A stretch of DNA of 64,000 nt from Gnetum montanum (taxonomy: Eukaryota > Streptophyta > Gnetopsida > Gnetales > Gnetaceae): assembly GCA_015680685.1 (NCBI GenBank), contig MNCI01018080.1:698122-762121 (forward strand), read 5' to 3'. Shown here piece after piece: positions 53,239-62,248 of this stretch. How positions within the stretch are numbered: position 1 is the first letter of the stretch; each line of letters starts with the position of its first letter. The notes below the pieces were generated by a model. The model worked only from the letters and a program-made list of their open reading frames with translations, did not search any database and was not told the DNA's origin. Position numbers and translations under genes: made by a program.

Positions 53239-55215
53239 TTTTTTTGCGGAAAAAGTTGAGAATTATATTATGGTACAAAAATGTACACCATGACGGGGGG
53301 TTGAGAGGCCACCTTAGCAAGCAAAACGACAACTCAAAAATGGAGAAAATTTCTTCTGAAACCCAACTAGAAATCCCTGCATAGACAGAATAGTATTCTT
53401 ACAACACAGATCCGATTCATAGCCATTATTCCCATTAAGCCCTACAACTCTGCAGCCTAGGCCTGTAATATATTTATAGAAACAACATACCATCAAGGGA
53501 AGGGAAGGGACGTGCAACCAGAAACATGCCTTTCATGGCCATGCACCCTATTTACTATATTATGCTCCTCTGAATTGATGAAGTTGGCTGCCTACTAGAA
53601 AGTCTAATACATAGCCTCTCCTAGGCAAAGAAGATATGCATAAAGTCCACAAGCTTTATTAGGATGCAGGGAATCAAACATGTTCTTGTTGTAGGCATAT
53701 AGGATTTTCCAGGGGGTCCTGCAATTGATGTCCAATCCAACATATAAGCATTTCCCTGCTTGGAATCAGTTCCTGGTGTTGGATTCATGGTGGGCAAGAT
53801 ACTGGTCTCTCATCTCATGATGCTCCCGCTCCTCTTACTCCCTCCTTTGCTGCTCTTCCAACACTCTTAGCCACTCTTGTTCCACTTCCTTCCTGAGCTC
53901 AGCCCTAACCTGTTCATCAACTCATTCTCTAGTTAGAACTACATCTCAACCTATCTAATTTGTTGTCTTCTATGGGCCTTACACTTAAACTGGACCTCTA
54001 TGTTAGTGGCCTAAAAAATTCTGGGAGCGAAAAATGCCTCAAAATTCCTTTATTAGCTAGCTCTTGATCTCCTGAATCCTTTCCTGGAGCTTATATTGGA
54101 AATCAACCTGCAGGTGATCCAGAAATTTATCATTGGTGGGATCTTCACTTCCCTGATCTAGAGTGGTGCTGCTGTTCCCCTACAAAGTAGAGGAGGAAGG
54201 CTGAGTATTGAAAGAAGACACAGTGTTGAACTAGCATGTGTGATGCTGTTAGTAGACCCTTGGGTGGCCCCTCAAAGGGCCAAAATGAGCTTGGAATGCT
54301 TCCTATGTTGTCAGTGAGCAAGCGTGGCCAAGAAAAATTTTGGAAGATCAACTCTGTGTCCTAATAGGAGGCAACACATGAAAGTGAAATGAAAGCTATG
54401 GTGCTTGCACACATTACCATATTAGATAAAAAAATGTTCAACTAGTTTATCTGCATGTTGCCATAGGGGTGGACAGTGACACTTAGGCACTATGTTGTTG
54501 GCTGTTTGGGAGATTGGCCCTTAGAAGAAGTGACATCTTGAGTCCTTGAGATAGAGGGGAGAATTATCTCACTTGTGTTTGTGATTTCCAAGTATCTTGC
54601 AATAGTATCCTCACAAAGCTCAATTCTAACCCCTTCATAAGGTTATTGTATCTCCTTGCCATTTGCTGTAAAACTACACCCCTTGGAAGTTTGGTTCTCC
54701 ATGCAATTGCGAGAGAAGATCCTCCATCCACATGTAAGCAATGAATTGCAAATTGGGAATTGGAGTGGAGTTGAAGATGTGGATGGTTTTGGCCTTCTAG
54801 AGCAACCACACAATCAAAGTAGCTGGAGAGTTGCTAGTTAGGCGTTCCTGCTGTTGCAATTAACTACTAGCCCAGACTGATTGGCTGTAGGGGTAGAGGA
54901 AAAGTAAGTGTTCTAGGGTTTTTGGTTCTGCTTAGCAGATAGCACACTAAGCGTTAATCTGAAGGCCTCATGCTTGAAGGAATACCTTGGTGGGAATGGT
55001 GTGTTGCTTAAGTAGCCAAGTAAAGACTTTGATTTTATGAGGCACTATTCCTTGCCAAATGTTGTGATAGCTTGGTACAGTTCCATACATTGCATCAACA
55101 ATTTTGTTTGCTAATGCATGTGTGTGGACATTTAAATTGACAATCATAAAAAATGAGAGCAAAAATGAGAGCCACCACAATCATTGAGGAGCTTGTGGAT
55201 GCCTTTAGCATTATG
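53239..55215 (-). mobile_element. L1-like LINE family copy c, 5'-truncated
   Basis: The T-run at 53239-53245 and GCGGAAAAAGTTGAGAATTA mark the 3' end of a minus-strand element inserted in the copia fragment. Going 5' it holds a J-like domain, coiled coil, PF20167-like region and zf-RVT up to about 55215, where copy d sequence starts. It is AT-rich and strongly decayed, hence old. I found no clear target duplication. Confidence 0.72.
53540..55210 (-). pseudogene. LINE copy c ORF2 C-terminal half: zf-RVT to J-like domain
   Basis: The zf-RVT at 54840-55180 reads NIWQGIVPHKIKVFTWLLKQ and HTIPTKVFLQA, then NA-CAIC, HLLFLYPYS. The PF20167-like remnant (54250-54830) has TIARYLEITNTSEIILPSIS. A charged coil covers 53780-54010 (RVLEEQQRRE-EEREHHEMRD). 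The J-like end reads FQAGKCLYVGLDINCRTPW, SLHPNKA (HPN codons 53658-53666) and ANFINSEEHNIVN. Stops and shifts are frequent. Confidence 0.7.
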
Positions 55216-56492
55216 CTATTTTGGGGGTAGGTTCGGTGGGAAATTAGTTGTTCTTGGCTGGTTCTTATCCCAAAAATGGCTAATCCTTCAACTTCAGTGC
55301 ATTTCCACCCAATTGGGGTGTGCAACACCCTACTTCTTTGTTCACTAAGATGCTGGTGGCCCACATGGGGCCTGTGATGCCATAGTTGGTGGGGGAGTGC
55401 TCCTTGGCTACGAAGGCATAGAAGGCTGATATGGTTGCCACAGAGCCAAAATGAGCCTTGAATGCCATCCTTGTCGTTGATGCCATAGCGTTGCCAGAAA
55501 GAGTCGTGCTAGGTTGATTGCATGCCCCAGCCTCAGGCATTTGAAGAAATTGAAATGTACCTCCTGTAACTTCCAAACGTTTCCAGAGTGCACCAAAAAC
55601 TGGTCAACCAGCTTAGTGGCATCGTGCCAAATCGGTGGGCGCACTAATTTGGGAACCTAACCACTCCCCGTTTTAGGCATCAACCCAGAAAAGAAAGGTA
55701 TCCTAGAGACCATGGCCCGTGGGAAGGACCATTTCACCACATCCCCCCCACCCCACACCATCACCCCTAGATCCTCTGCAATTGTTGCCTTCATCAGTGC
55801 AATCCACACACCCTAGAAAAGAGTGTGGTCCACTTGCCAGTTCGTGTAGAATGGGCCATCCTCAAGATTTGGCTCCCCTTGGAGTAGGGGTAGGGGGTTA
55901 GCTTGCCCCACATGTGAAATTAGATTCCAAAGCACTGGATTCTCTTGAAAGCCCATGCATGGCGGCTCAAAAGTGGGTGTAATCCCCATCGTCAAAATTG
56001 CTTCTCGCTAGAGCTAGAATCCCACAGTAGCAATATGTGCTGGTTGAGGTAGTGGCAACTCACAAAAAATCCAGTGATTATGCACCTTTCAAATTGACCA
56101 CAACACCGTCGTTGCTCTGGAATCACTGTTGAATTGTATCAAACGATGGATGATTGCTGCCCACCAAATGTTGATGTTAAAAGGGCAACAATAAATAAAA
56201 ATGTGCAATAGTTTTGATGTCACCATGCAAAGAGGACACATGTCCTCCACATTCATCCCTGCCGTTGCAATGCTGCCCGAACCGGGATGGTGGAGTGATT
56301 CGCCAATCAAATAAAGGTTTTTATTTTCTCGGGCAGCTTGCCCTTCCCTATCCCTTGCCATCTCCTAATTTTTGGATATTTGTTCTTAATGAGTTGATGC
56401 AGAGACATCCCCATCATCCTTGAGTCCAAAGCCACTGATGCATGCCTGCAAAGAGCCAACTAGATATGAGAGTCCCGTGCTCCCATCTCTCA
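55216..56492 (-). mobile_element. L1-like LINE family copy d, zf-RVT and PF20167-like part
   Basis: The minus strand reads GESLHHPGSGSIATAGMNVE, DMCPLCMVTSKLLHIFIYCC (zf-RVT), TFEPPCMGFQENPVLWNLIS, QGEPNLEDGPFYTNWQVDHT, then KLVDQFLVHSGNVWKLQEVH and AINLARLFLATLWHQ with SRLILALWQ. It ends before a coiled coil. It is probably the downstream half of the element whose RT lies at 58886-60292, split by insertion of copy e. Confidence 0.72.
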
Positions 56493-56689
56493 TTTTTTTG
56501 GAGAAAGTATTCGGGATTCTATTACGGAAAAGATCGAAAATATGTTATAGGAAATTACAACAGGGGGGTCACCAGTGGTGGCCACACCGAGGTGGAAGGA
56601 TCCCCCGAACGATCACGGCATCTCACCCCGGCCGGGGGTCGAGATCCGCAGAAAGACATCGAAAAACAACCGACCCCAAAGGGAGATAG

Positions 56690-56800
56690 TGGGGGGGGGG
56701 GGGGGGCCCCCCCACTCGGGGAAGCCAAAACTGGGGGGGGGGGCGCCCCCCCACCCGGAAAGACAAAAATGGGGGGGGGGGCACCCCCCCTCCCGAAGGA
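56690..56800 (-). repeat. Three G/C-block repeats in the 3' untranslated region of copy e
   Basis: Units of about 41-45 bases combine a word like CCGGAAAGACAAAAATG with a run of 10 or more G followed directly by 7 or more C. Each G-run/C-run pair can form a strong hairpin. They lie between the J-domain stop and the poly(A)-like end. Copy f has a different GC-rich repeat here (GGTTCGGCCCGGGTGGGGG twice, 60310-60360). Confidence 0.8.
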
Positions 56801-56818
56801 CGAAAACTCCACACCCCC

Positions 56819-57577
56819 TTAGGGGTTCGTAGGAAGCTGCCTGCAGGCACAATCGGGGTGAATCAGCTCATGTAGAAGATCCAGAGTATTTCGGTGCTCT
56901 TCTGTGTCCATGAAACTGGCCGCCTGCTGGATACCCTGCATGGCCGCCTGTCTTCTGTTTCTGTCGTCATTGGAGGTGCCCGCGTCGGGGTGGCAGTGCG
57001 CCGAGGTTCGACGGCTGTATCTGCGAAGTCCGCCCCAAGAACTCTCACAGCTGATACCTAACGTGAGGTATGGGCACCGTCCCCCATGCAGCCACTGTCT
57101 GGCGTTATGCTCGTGGGCACGGTCTAGCTGCCGCTGTCTCTGCTCTTCCTCCTCCGTAAGTTGGGCCCTCTCCTCCTGCTCCACCTGCTGTCGCTGTCTC
57201 CGGGACTCAGCCTCCTGCGCGAGCTCCTCCCTCACCTGGGCTTTGATTTCATCAATGAGCCGAGCCCTGGTAGCGTCAGCCATGATGTCCTGTTGTCTAG
57301 CTCGCTCCTGCTCCCTCGCCCGGAACTGGGCCTCTATCTCGTTGCGGGCCTGGGCGAGGGCCTCCGTCCACTTCGCCTCCCACTCCTTTCTTTCCGCCTC
57401 TCTGGCTTCCTCCACCAACCTCTTTTGTTGCTCCTCGCTCCAGGCGGGGGTTGTAGGGGGGCTGGAGGTTTCTGGGGGGGGCGAGGGTCGACCCGTCCTG
57501 CCGCGCGGGGGGTGCCGCTCCCTTGGGGTCCTGCGGCCCCGAGTGACGCCAGCACCCCAAGGGCTCGAACTCTCCAC
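56819..57577 (-). pseudogene. LINE copy e: coiled coil and J domain with HPD
   Basis: 252 codons are open. Residues 1-45 are basic and Pro-rich; 45-160 form a charged coiled coil (EEAREAERKEWEAKWTEALA, DEIKAQVREELAQEAE). The J-like domain is at about 167-236: RCPYLTLGISCESSWGGLRR, YSRRTSAHCHPDAG, QGIQQAASFMDTEEHRNTLD. The helix II, HPD loop and 'I..A...D.e.R..lD' helix III/IV pattern are those of DnaJ domains. HPD codons are at 56984-56992. The first Met is not the real start; this is the end of ORF2. Confidence 0.8.
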
Positions 57578-57714
57578 CCCCCTCGAGGGCCCATTTTCAT
57601 TCAGAGTTACAAAGCTTTTACTAAATTTGGCTGCTTTCTAGGTGAGTTCATTCAAGTGGTGTATTAATAAATTTTTAATAGTTTGGTACTTCCAAGAATT
57701 GATGTAAATTTGAA

Positions 57715-58675
57715 TTAAAAAAAAAGGATCATCACTTGGAGCCTCCCACAAAACAGGGTCCTGAGAGGGTTGGTGGATGNTGCCCAAAGGTGGGGGAGGG
57801 CAGATCTAGGCACCTGCCTGCTCTTTGTCCTGGGGATAGGGTCGTTAAAGAATAGCTCTGCGTCCTGGAGGCCGTGGGTTGAGGGTAAGATGGTCTCCCC
57901 AGCAATGGGGGCCCCCAGACAGCTGGCAATCGTTGCCTTTGTGACCCAGATCTCCCGCCCCCTGAAGAAGGTACGGTCGTTGACCCAGTTTGGAAAGAAA
58001 GCATCATCTGCCAAATCTGGGTCCCCCACCAGACGCTGTAGAGGGACAGCCCACCCACATTGAACCACCAACCTCCAGAGCTCCTTGAATTCCTAAAAGG
58101 CGGCGCAGTCTGGCTCGAACGTGGGCGTTTTTCCCATGGCGCTTTCAATTTCTTGCCACGCGAGAGATGCCTGCCAAACTAGCCGCCGTGGAGGGGGGCG
58201 CTGCTGCTGCCGAAAAATGAAATTATTTCTGGCTTTCCACGTGATCCAAAGAAGTAGGGAGGCCCATGAATTGCCGGTCAGACGCCTCGGGGGGGGGGGG
58301 GGGGGGGGGGGGCACTGCCGCCGCGCACCACGCGTCGCGCATGCGCGGGTAGTCGTGGGCGAAATGGATGGCAGTTTCTGCCGCACCCTCGCATGTCGGA
58401 CATGTGTCCGTATTGATCATCCCGCGCCGCCTTAACAAAGATCTGACAGGCAGCGCGTCGTGCTGCAGTAGCCAAATGAAGAATTTAATTTTTTCAGGTA
58501 GCCTTCCGCTCCAGATCTGCTGCCATGTGTCGCAGCGCGGATACTTTTTTGCCATAATGGCTCTGGGCTCGAGGCTTGCCCAGCCCGAGGCCTGCNCGCC
58601 ATAATGGCTCTGGGCTCGAGGCTTGCCCAGCCCGAGGCCTGCATGTCGCGTGCGTGTCTGGCCACTGCCTGCCAC
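57715..58675 (-). pseudogene. LINE copy e: zf-RVT and PF20167-like domain
   Basis: zf-RVT: RLPEKIKFFIWLLQHDALPV, TDTCPTCEGAAETAIHFAHD. A run of about 28 G at 58289-58316 shifts the frame. The sequence then reads without a stop from ARNNFIFRQQQRPPPRRLVW into FEPDCAAF, joining zf-RVT to the PF20167-like domain: QRLVGDPDLADDAFFPNWVN, FFRGREIWVTKATIASCLGA, LPSTHGLQDAELFF. The domain's C-terminal end is lost and replaced by AT-rich sequence (57597-57735). Ambiguous bases at 57780 and 58596. Confidence 0.78.
58551..58642 (+). repeat. 45-bp direct repeat flanking an ambiguous base
   Basis: The 45-base unit GCCATAATGGCTCTGGGCTC... occupies 58551-58595 and 58598-58642, identical, separated by an N and a C. 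This looks like an assembly join error rather than biology. It breaks the reading frame of copy e. Confidence 0.85.
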
Positions 58676-58885
58676 GACTTGGAGTCCCGCGCCGTCGCCT
58701 CCCAGCGGATGTATTTATTGCAAATAATATTAATCCATGGGACCAGGTCCCGATGCGGCCGCGAGAGCCGGAGAACGAGCCGTTGCCGCCTGAGCATCAA
58801 CTCGTCCTCGAACATCGTGATGCCCAGGCCGCCAGCGCCGCGTGGGCGCGCCACTTGCTCCCAACGGACCAAGTGCATCATTGCT

Positions 58886-60292
58886 TGTATTTGTTTTTCA
58901 TAATTGTGATTCATTGAGTGGAGCTATGGCTTTGCTACATCAGCTTGTTAAGAAGGCCTTGATACCCCATAGTGACAATGTCTTGGAATTTGATGATTCC
59001 AAGACCCCCACATCCTTAGGTCTAGCTACCGTATCCCAGCTAACTAAATGAATACAATTTCCCTCTACTCCTTGACCAAGTAAAATTCCTTATTACCTAA
59101 TCAACCTTTTGTGTAATATCTCCAGTGGGGAGGCCATTGAAGCTGCATAACAAGCCATAGCTAAAAGCACCAACGTAGCCAAAAGAGACTTCCTAGCCCG
59201 AGTCAGGAACCAAGCCGTCCAATGATCAATATGTTTTTGCAACCCTTGGAGGAGGGTAGTCCAAGCTTGCCTTTGATGCCAATCATAAAGAGGTAGCCCA
59301 AGGTAAGTGTCCTGTGGGGTGCTTAGCAGGACACCTAGAGTTCGCACAATTAGCCCCTTCACTTGGACATCCGTATTGAGTAGGTGCACCGCAGACTTAC
59401 CCCTATTGATTTCTAATCCAATCTCCTCTGCCATTCTTTGTAGCACTCTGTTTATCATCGTTGCTTGGGAGATAGCAACTTGAGAAAATAAAATGGTATC
59501 ATCGGTGTAGTGTTCTACCAGACAATTAACTCTAGTAGTTTGCAAACCTCTAACCCCCTCTAACTTGCAATAAGTTTGTAAGGTGTCCATCATGAGAATA
59601 CATAGGTATGGGGAGAGAGGGTCCCTTTGTCTTAAACCCCTGCTAGGGGATGAAAAACCCCACAGTTTCCCCTCGAAGTCTAGAGAAAAGGTCATCAAAG
59701 TCTGGATGTGGATGCATAAGTTAACAAAATTTGGGTAAAAACCCTTTTTGCAACATGATTTCTTTGAGAGAGCACCAACAAACGATGTCATAAGCTTTAG
59801 GAATGCCCAATTTAAGACACATATCGGGGTATTTGGTCACCCATAGGGAGTGCAACACCTCATGCACTAGGATAACATGGTCTTGAATGCCTTCCTTTAA
59901 TAAAACCTGCCTGTTGCAAATCCACCAGGCATAGCATTAAAGGCCCCAACCATGCAACCAACAACTTAGTGAATAGGCAAAGGAGTGTATTACACACCCC
60001 AATAGGCCTAAATTGAGAAGGATCCATGGGGTTGGCAATTTTGGGAATGAGGACTAGTTAGGAATAGTTGATTTCCTTGTGAACTTGCTGCCAACTCAAC
60101 ATTGTGTTGAAAGCATCCAAGAGGTTGTCCCCCAAAACATTGATGAATGCCTTAAGAAAGGCCAACCGTCAGGTCCCGGAGCCTTCCCAACCTTCATTGA
60201 AGCAAGAGCCCTGTCAAGCTCCTCACAAGTAAATGGTTCCAACAACCATTGGTTGTCCTCCTCATCCAAAACCAAATCAATGCAAATTGAAA
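58886..60292 (-). pseudogene. LINE copy d (5' half): reverse transcriptase
   Basis: RT blocks on the minus strand: LLEPFTCEELDRALASMKVG, KAPGPDGWP, then after frame breaks FSLDFEGKLWGFSSPSRGLR, QRDPLSPYLCILMMDTLQ, LVEHYTDDTILFS (catalytic box YTDD for YADD), GLEINRGKSAVHLLN and YLGLPLYDW. It ends IIKFQDIVTMGYQGLLNKLM then ITIMKNKYKQ, where copy e begins. It is AT-rich, with a 232-codon open part at 59093-59791. It belongs to the same LINE family as f, and probably to the same copy as 55216-56492. Confidence 0.82.
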
Positions 60293-60355
60293 GAGGTGCA
60301 ACCCCCCAACCGTACGACCCCCCACCCGGGCCGAACCCCCACCCGGGCCGAACCC

Positions 60356-61297
60356 CTACGGGCGAGTCGGAAGCCGCCGACACGCGCAGCGAGGGCGCTC
60401 CAGCTCATGGAGGATATCGAGGGCATTCCGATGATCCTCCGTATCCACGAAATTAGCCGCCTGCTGGATGCCCTGCAGAAGCGACTCGCGACGAGCCCGG
60501 TCTTCCTGTGAACACCCGACATCGGGGTGATACCGCGCCGAGGTCCGGCGGATGTGACGTCTGAGCTCCGTCCAGGAGCACTCGCAGTTAATGCCCAAAA
60601 CAAAGTATGGGCACCGCCCCTCCCGCAGCCACCTCCGGGCGTTATGCTCGTGGGCGCGGTCGAGCTGGACCTGCCGCAGAGCCTCCTCCGCCTGTAGTCG
60701 CTCCCGCTCGGCCCTCTCCTCAAGCTCGCGCCGTCTCAGAGCCGCCGCCTCCTGCGCGAGCTCCTCCCGAACCTGAGCCCGAAGCTCATCGATGAGGCGG
60801 GCCCGGGCAGCCTCGGCGAGGAGCTCCTGTTGCCGGGCCCGCTCCTGCTCGCGCTCGGTGGCCTGGGCCTCGATATCGGCACGGGCCTGCGCAAGGGCCT
60901 CGTTCCACCTGGCCTCCCACTCAGCCCGCACCTCGGCAGCCGCGCGCTGCGTAGCCTGCTGAAGCTCCTCCTCCCAATTCCGTCGGCCCGACGTCTCCGG
61001 CAGGGGGGAGAGCGAACGCACGGGCGAACGCCGCGCCGGCGCAGTCCTCAACCGCCGCGGAACCTGGGAACCCCAGCCAGTCCCCGCCCCAAACGCCCCA
61101 TGCGCCCCCCGCCGGCTGCCTATGTGCGAGGGAGCCCCCCGGACCCCTCGAGCTGCTGCCCCCCTGCGGGGGGGCAAGGGGGGCAGGGGGGCGGGGGGGG
61201 GGGGGGCGGGGGGCAGCCCCCCCCCCCCCGCCCCACGCCAAAGCGCTACGATCAACCCGGAGTGTTTGCCGCGCCGCTTGAGCCTGAGCGTCGCCAC
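60356..61297 (-). pseudogene. LINE copy f ORF2 C-terminus: coiled coil and DnaJ-like J domain
   Basis: 313 codons are open, in frame with the upstream domains. Residues 1-22 finish the PF20167-like domain (HSGLIVALWRG); 23-105 are a Gly/Pro/Arg-rich linker; 107-215 form a Glu/Arg/Ala coiled coil (RARLIDELRAQVREELAQEA); 228-297 are the J-like domain: CPYFVLGINCECSWTELRRH, IRRTSARYHPDVG, LQGIQQAANFVDTEDHRNAL, DIL. HPD is at 257-259 (60521-60529). In J proteins HPD stimulates Hsp70 ATPase. A Cys/Arg tail ends RCACRRLPTRP. Exact domain borders are by eye. Confidence 0.82.
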
Positions 61298-61846
61298 AAA
61301 GAAGCGAGTGAGGTTGACGGGGGTGCCGTGTCTGAGGCACCTCAGGAAAGCAAAGTGAAGGCCCTGCAGCTTGGACGAGTTGCCAGACTACACGAAATAG
61401 CGCTCAATGAGGTCAGTACACGCGGCCCAAATGCGCGGTAAAGCGGACATGGGAACCTGGCGACTCTGAGTCCGAGGGGAGGGCCCAAGAAAGAACAGCT
61501 CCGCGTCCTCTAAACCCCGGGTAGAGGGTAAGAGGACCTCTCCAGCGATCGGGGTCCCCAGACAGTTGGCAATCGAGGATTCGGTGACCCATAATTCACG
61601 ACCTCGAAAGAGCGTACGGTCGTTGACCCAATTGGAAAAGAAAGCGTCATCCGCCAGGTCAGGGTCCCCCACCAGCCTCTGCAGTGGCTCAGACCAGCCG
61701 CACTGGGTCACAAGCCTCCAAAGCGTCGCGTTATCCCGAAAAACCGCACAGTCTGGCTCGAAAGTAGGAGTCTGCCCCATGGTAGATTCGAGCTTCGTCC
61801 ACGCCGCGGCCGCCTGGGAAACCAAACGCGTCGGAGGGGGGCGCGG
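61298..61846 (-). pseudogene. LINE copy f ORF2: PF20167-like domain
   Basis: After zf-RVT the same frame reads FEPDCAVFRDNATLWRLVTQ, LQRLVGDPDLADDAFFSNWV, FRGRELWVTESSIANCLGTP, LPSTRGLEDAELFF, IWAACTDLIERYFV, then TAG (61388-61390) and SSKLQGLHFAFLRCLRHGTP, VNLTRFFVATL. The pattern 'FY.N....RG..v.....I...LG.P' and 'll..l..G.pvNL...' resembles the plant transposon protein domain PF20167 known from other plant retroelements. The function of that domain is unknown to me. Copy b has Gln at the TAG. Confidence 0.75.
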
Positions 61847-61849
61847 CTA

Positions 61850-62224
61850 CTGCTGAAAGATGGCGTGGTTGCGCGCCTTCCACGCAACCCATAAAAGCAG
61901 CGTGGCAGGAGAATCGCCCGTCAGACGTCTCGGGGGGGGCATGGCAGCGGCGCGCCACGTGGCGCGCATGCAGGGGCACTCCACCACGAAATGATGCGTA
62001 GACTCATCCGCGGCGCCGCATGAAGGACACGTGGCATACCCGAGAATCCCGCGACGCTGCAGCAGCGCCCGTACCGGCAGCGCCTCGTTCCTGACGAGCC
62101 ACAGAAAGAATTTAATTTTCTCGAGCAGGCGCCCCCGCCATGTCTGCTGCCAGCCGTCCACCCGCGGGTACTTAGTCTGCAGGAGGGCTCGCGGCCCGAG
62201 GCGCCCCCAGCCCAAGGTCTGCAT
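61850..62224 (-). pseudogene. LINE copy f ORF2: zf-RVT domain
   Basis: The minus strand reads WQQTWRGRLLEKIKFFLWLV, RNEALPVRALLQRRG, ATCPSCGAADESTHHFVVEC, LLWVAWKARNHAIFQQ. The C-x2-C...H-x4-C zinc pattern and W/K-rich surroundings define zf-RVT, usual after RT in plant L1-type LINEs. It is in the same frame as the RT and as the downstream domains. It ends at TAG 61847-61849; copy e reads QQQRPPP across this point. Confidence 0.88.
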
Positions 62225-62248
62225 GGCCTGAGCATGCCGGCACAGCGC

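Larger units (their letters stand above)
56493..58885 (-). mobile_element. L1-like LINE family copy e, GC-rich, 5'-truncated
   Basis: The T-run at 56493-56499 and GGAGAAAGTATTCGGGATTC mark the 3' end. Upstream on the minus strand lie 3' repeats, a J domain, coiled coil, PF20167-like domain, zf-RVT and the last part of RT, starting MMHLVRWEQVARPRGAGGLG at about 58885. The GC content is far above its neighbours and there is little CpG loss, so it is young compared with c and d. It sits inside an older, AT-rich relative. Confidence 0.82.

Noticed and set aside
56904-57641. Plus-strand open frame of 245 codons opposite the coiled coil of LINE copy e
   Set aside because: It is a shadow of the minus-strand coiled-coil/J frame in GC-rich sequence; composition is Ser/Cys/Leu low complexity with no domain.
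60830-61441. Plus-strand open frame of 203 codons in copy f
   Set aside because: It is antisense to the coiled coil and linker of copy f; Pro/Arg-rich low complexity produced by GC-rich sequence.
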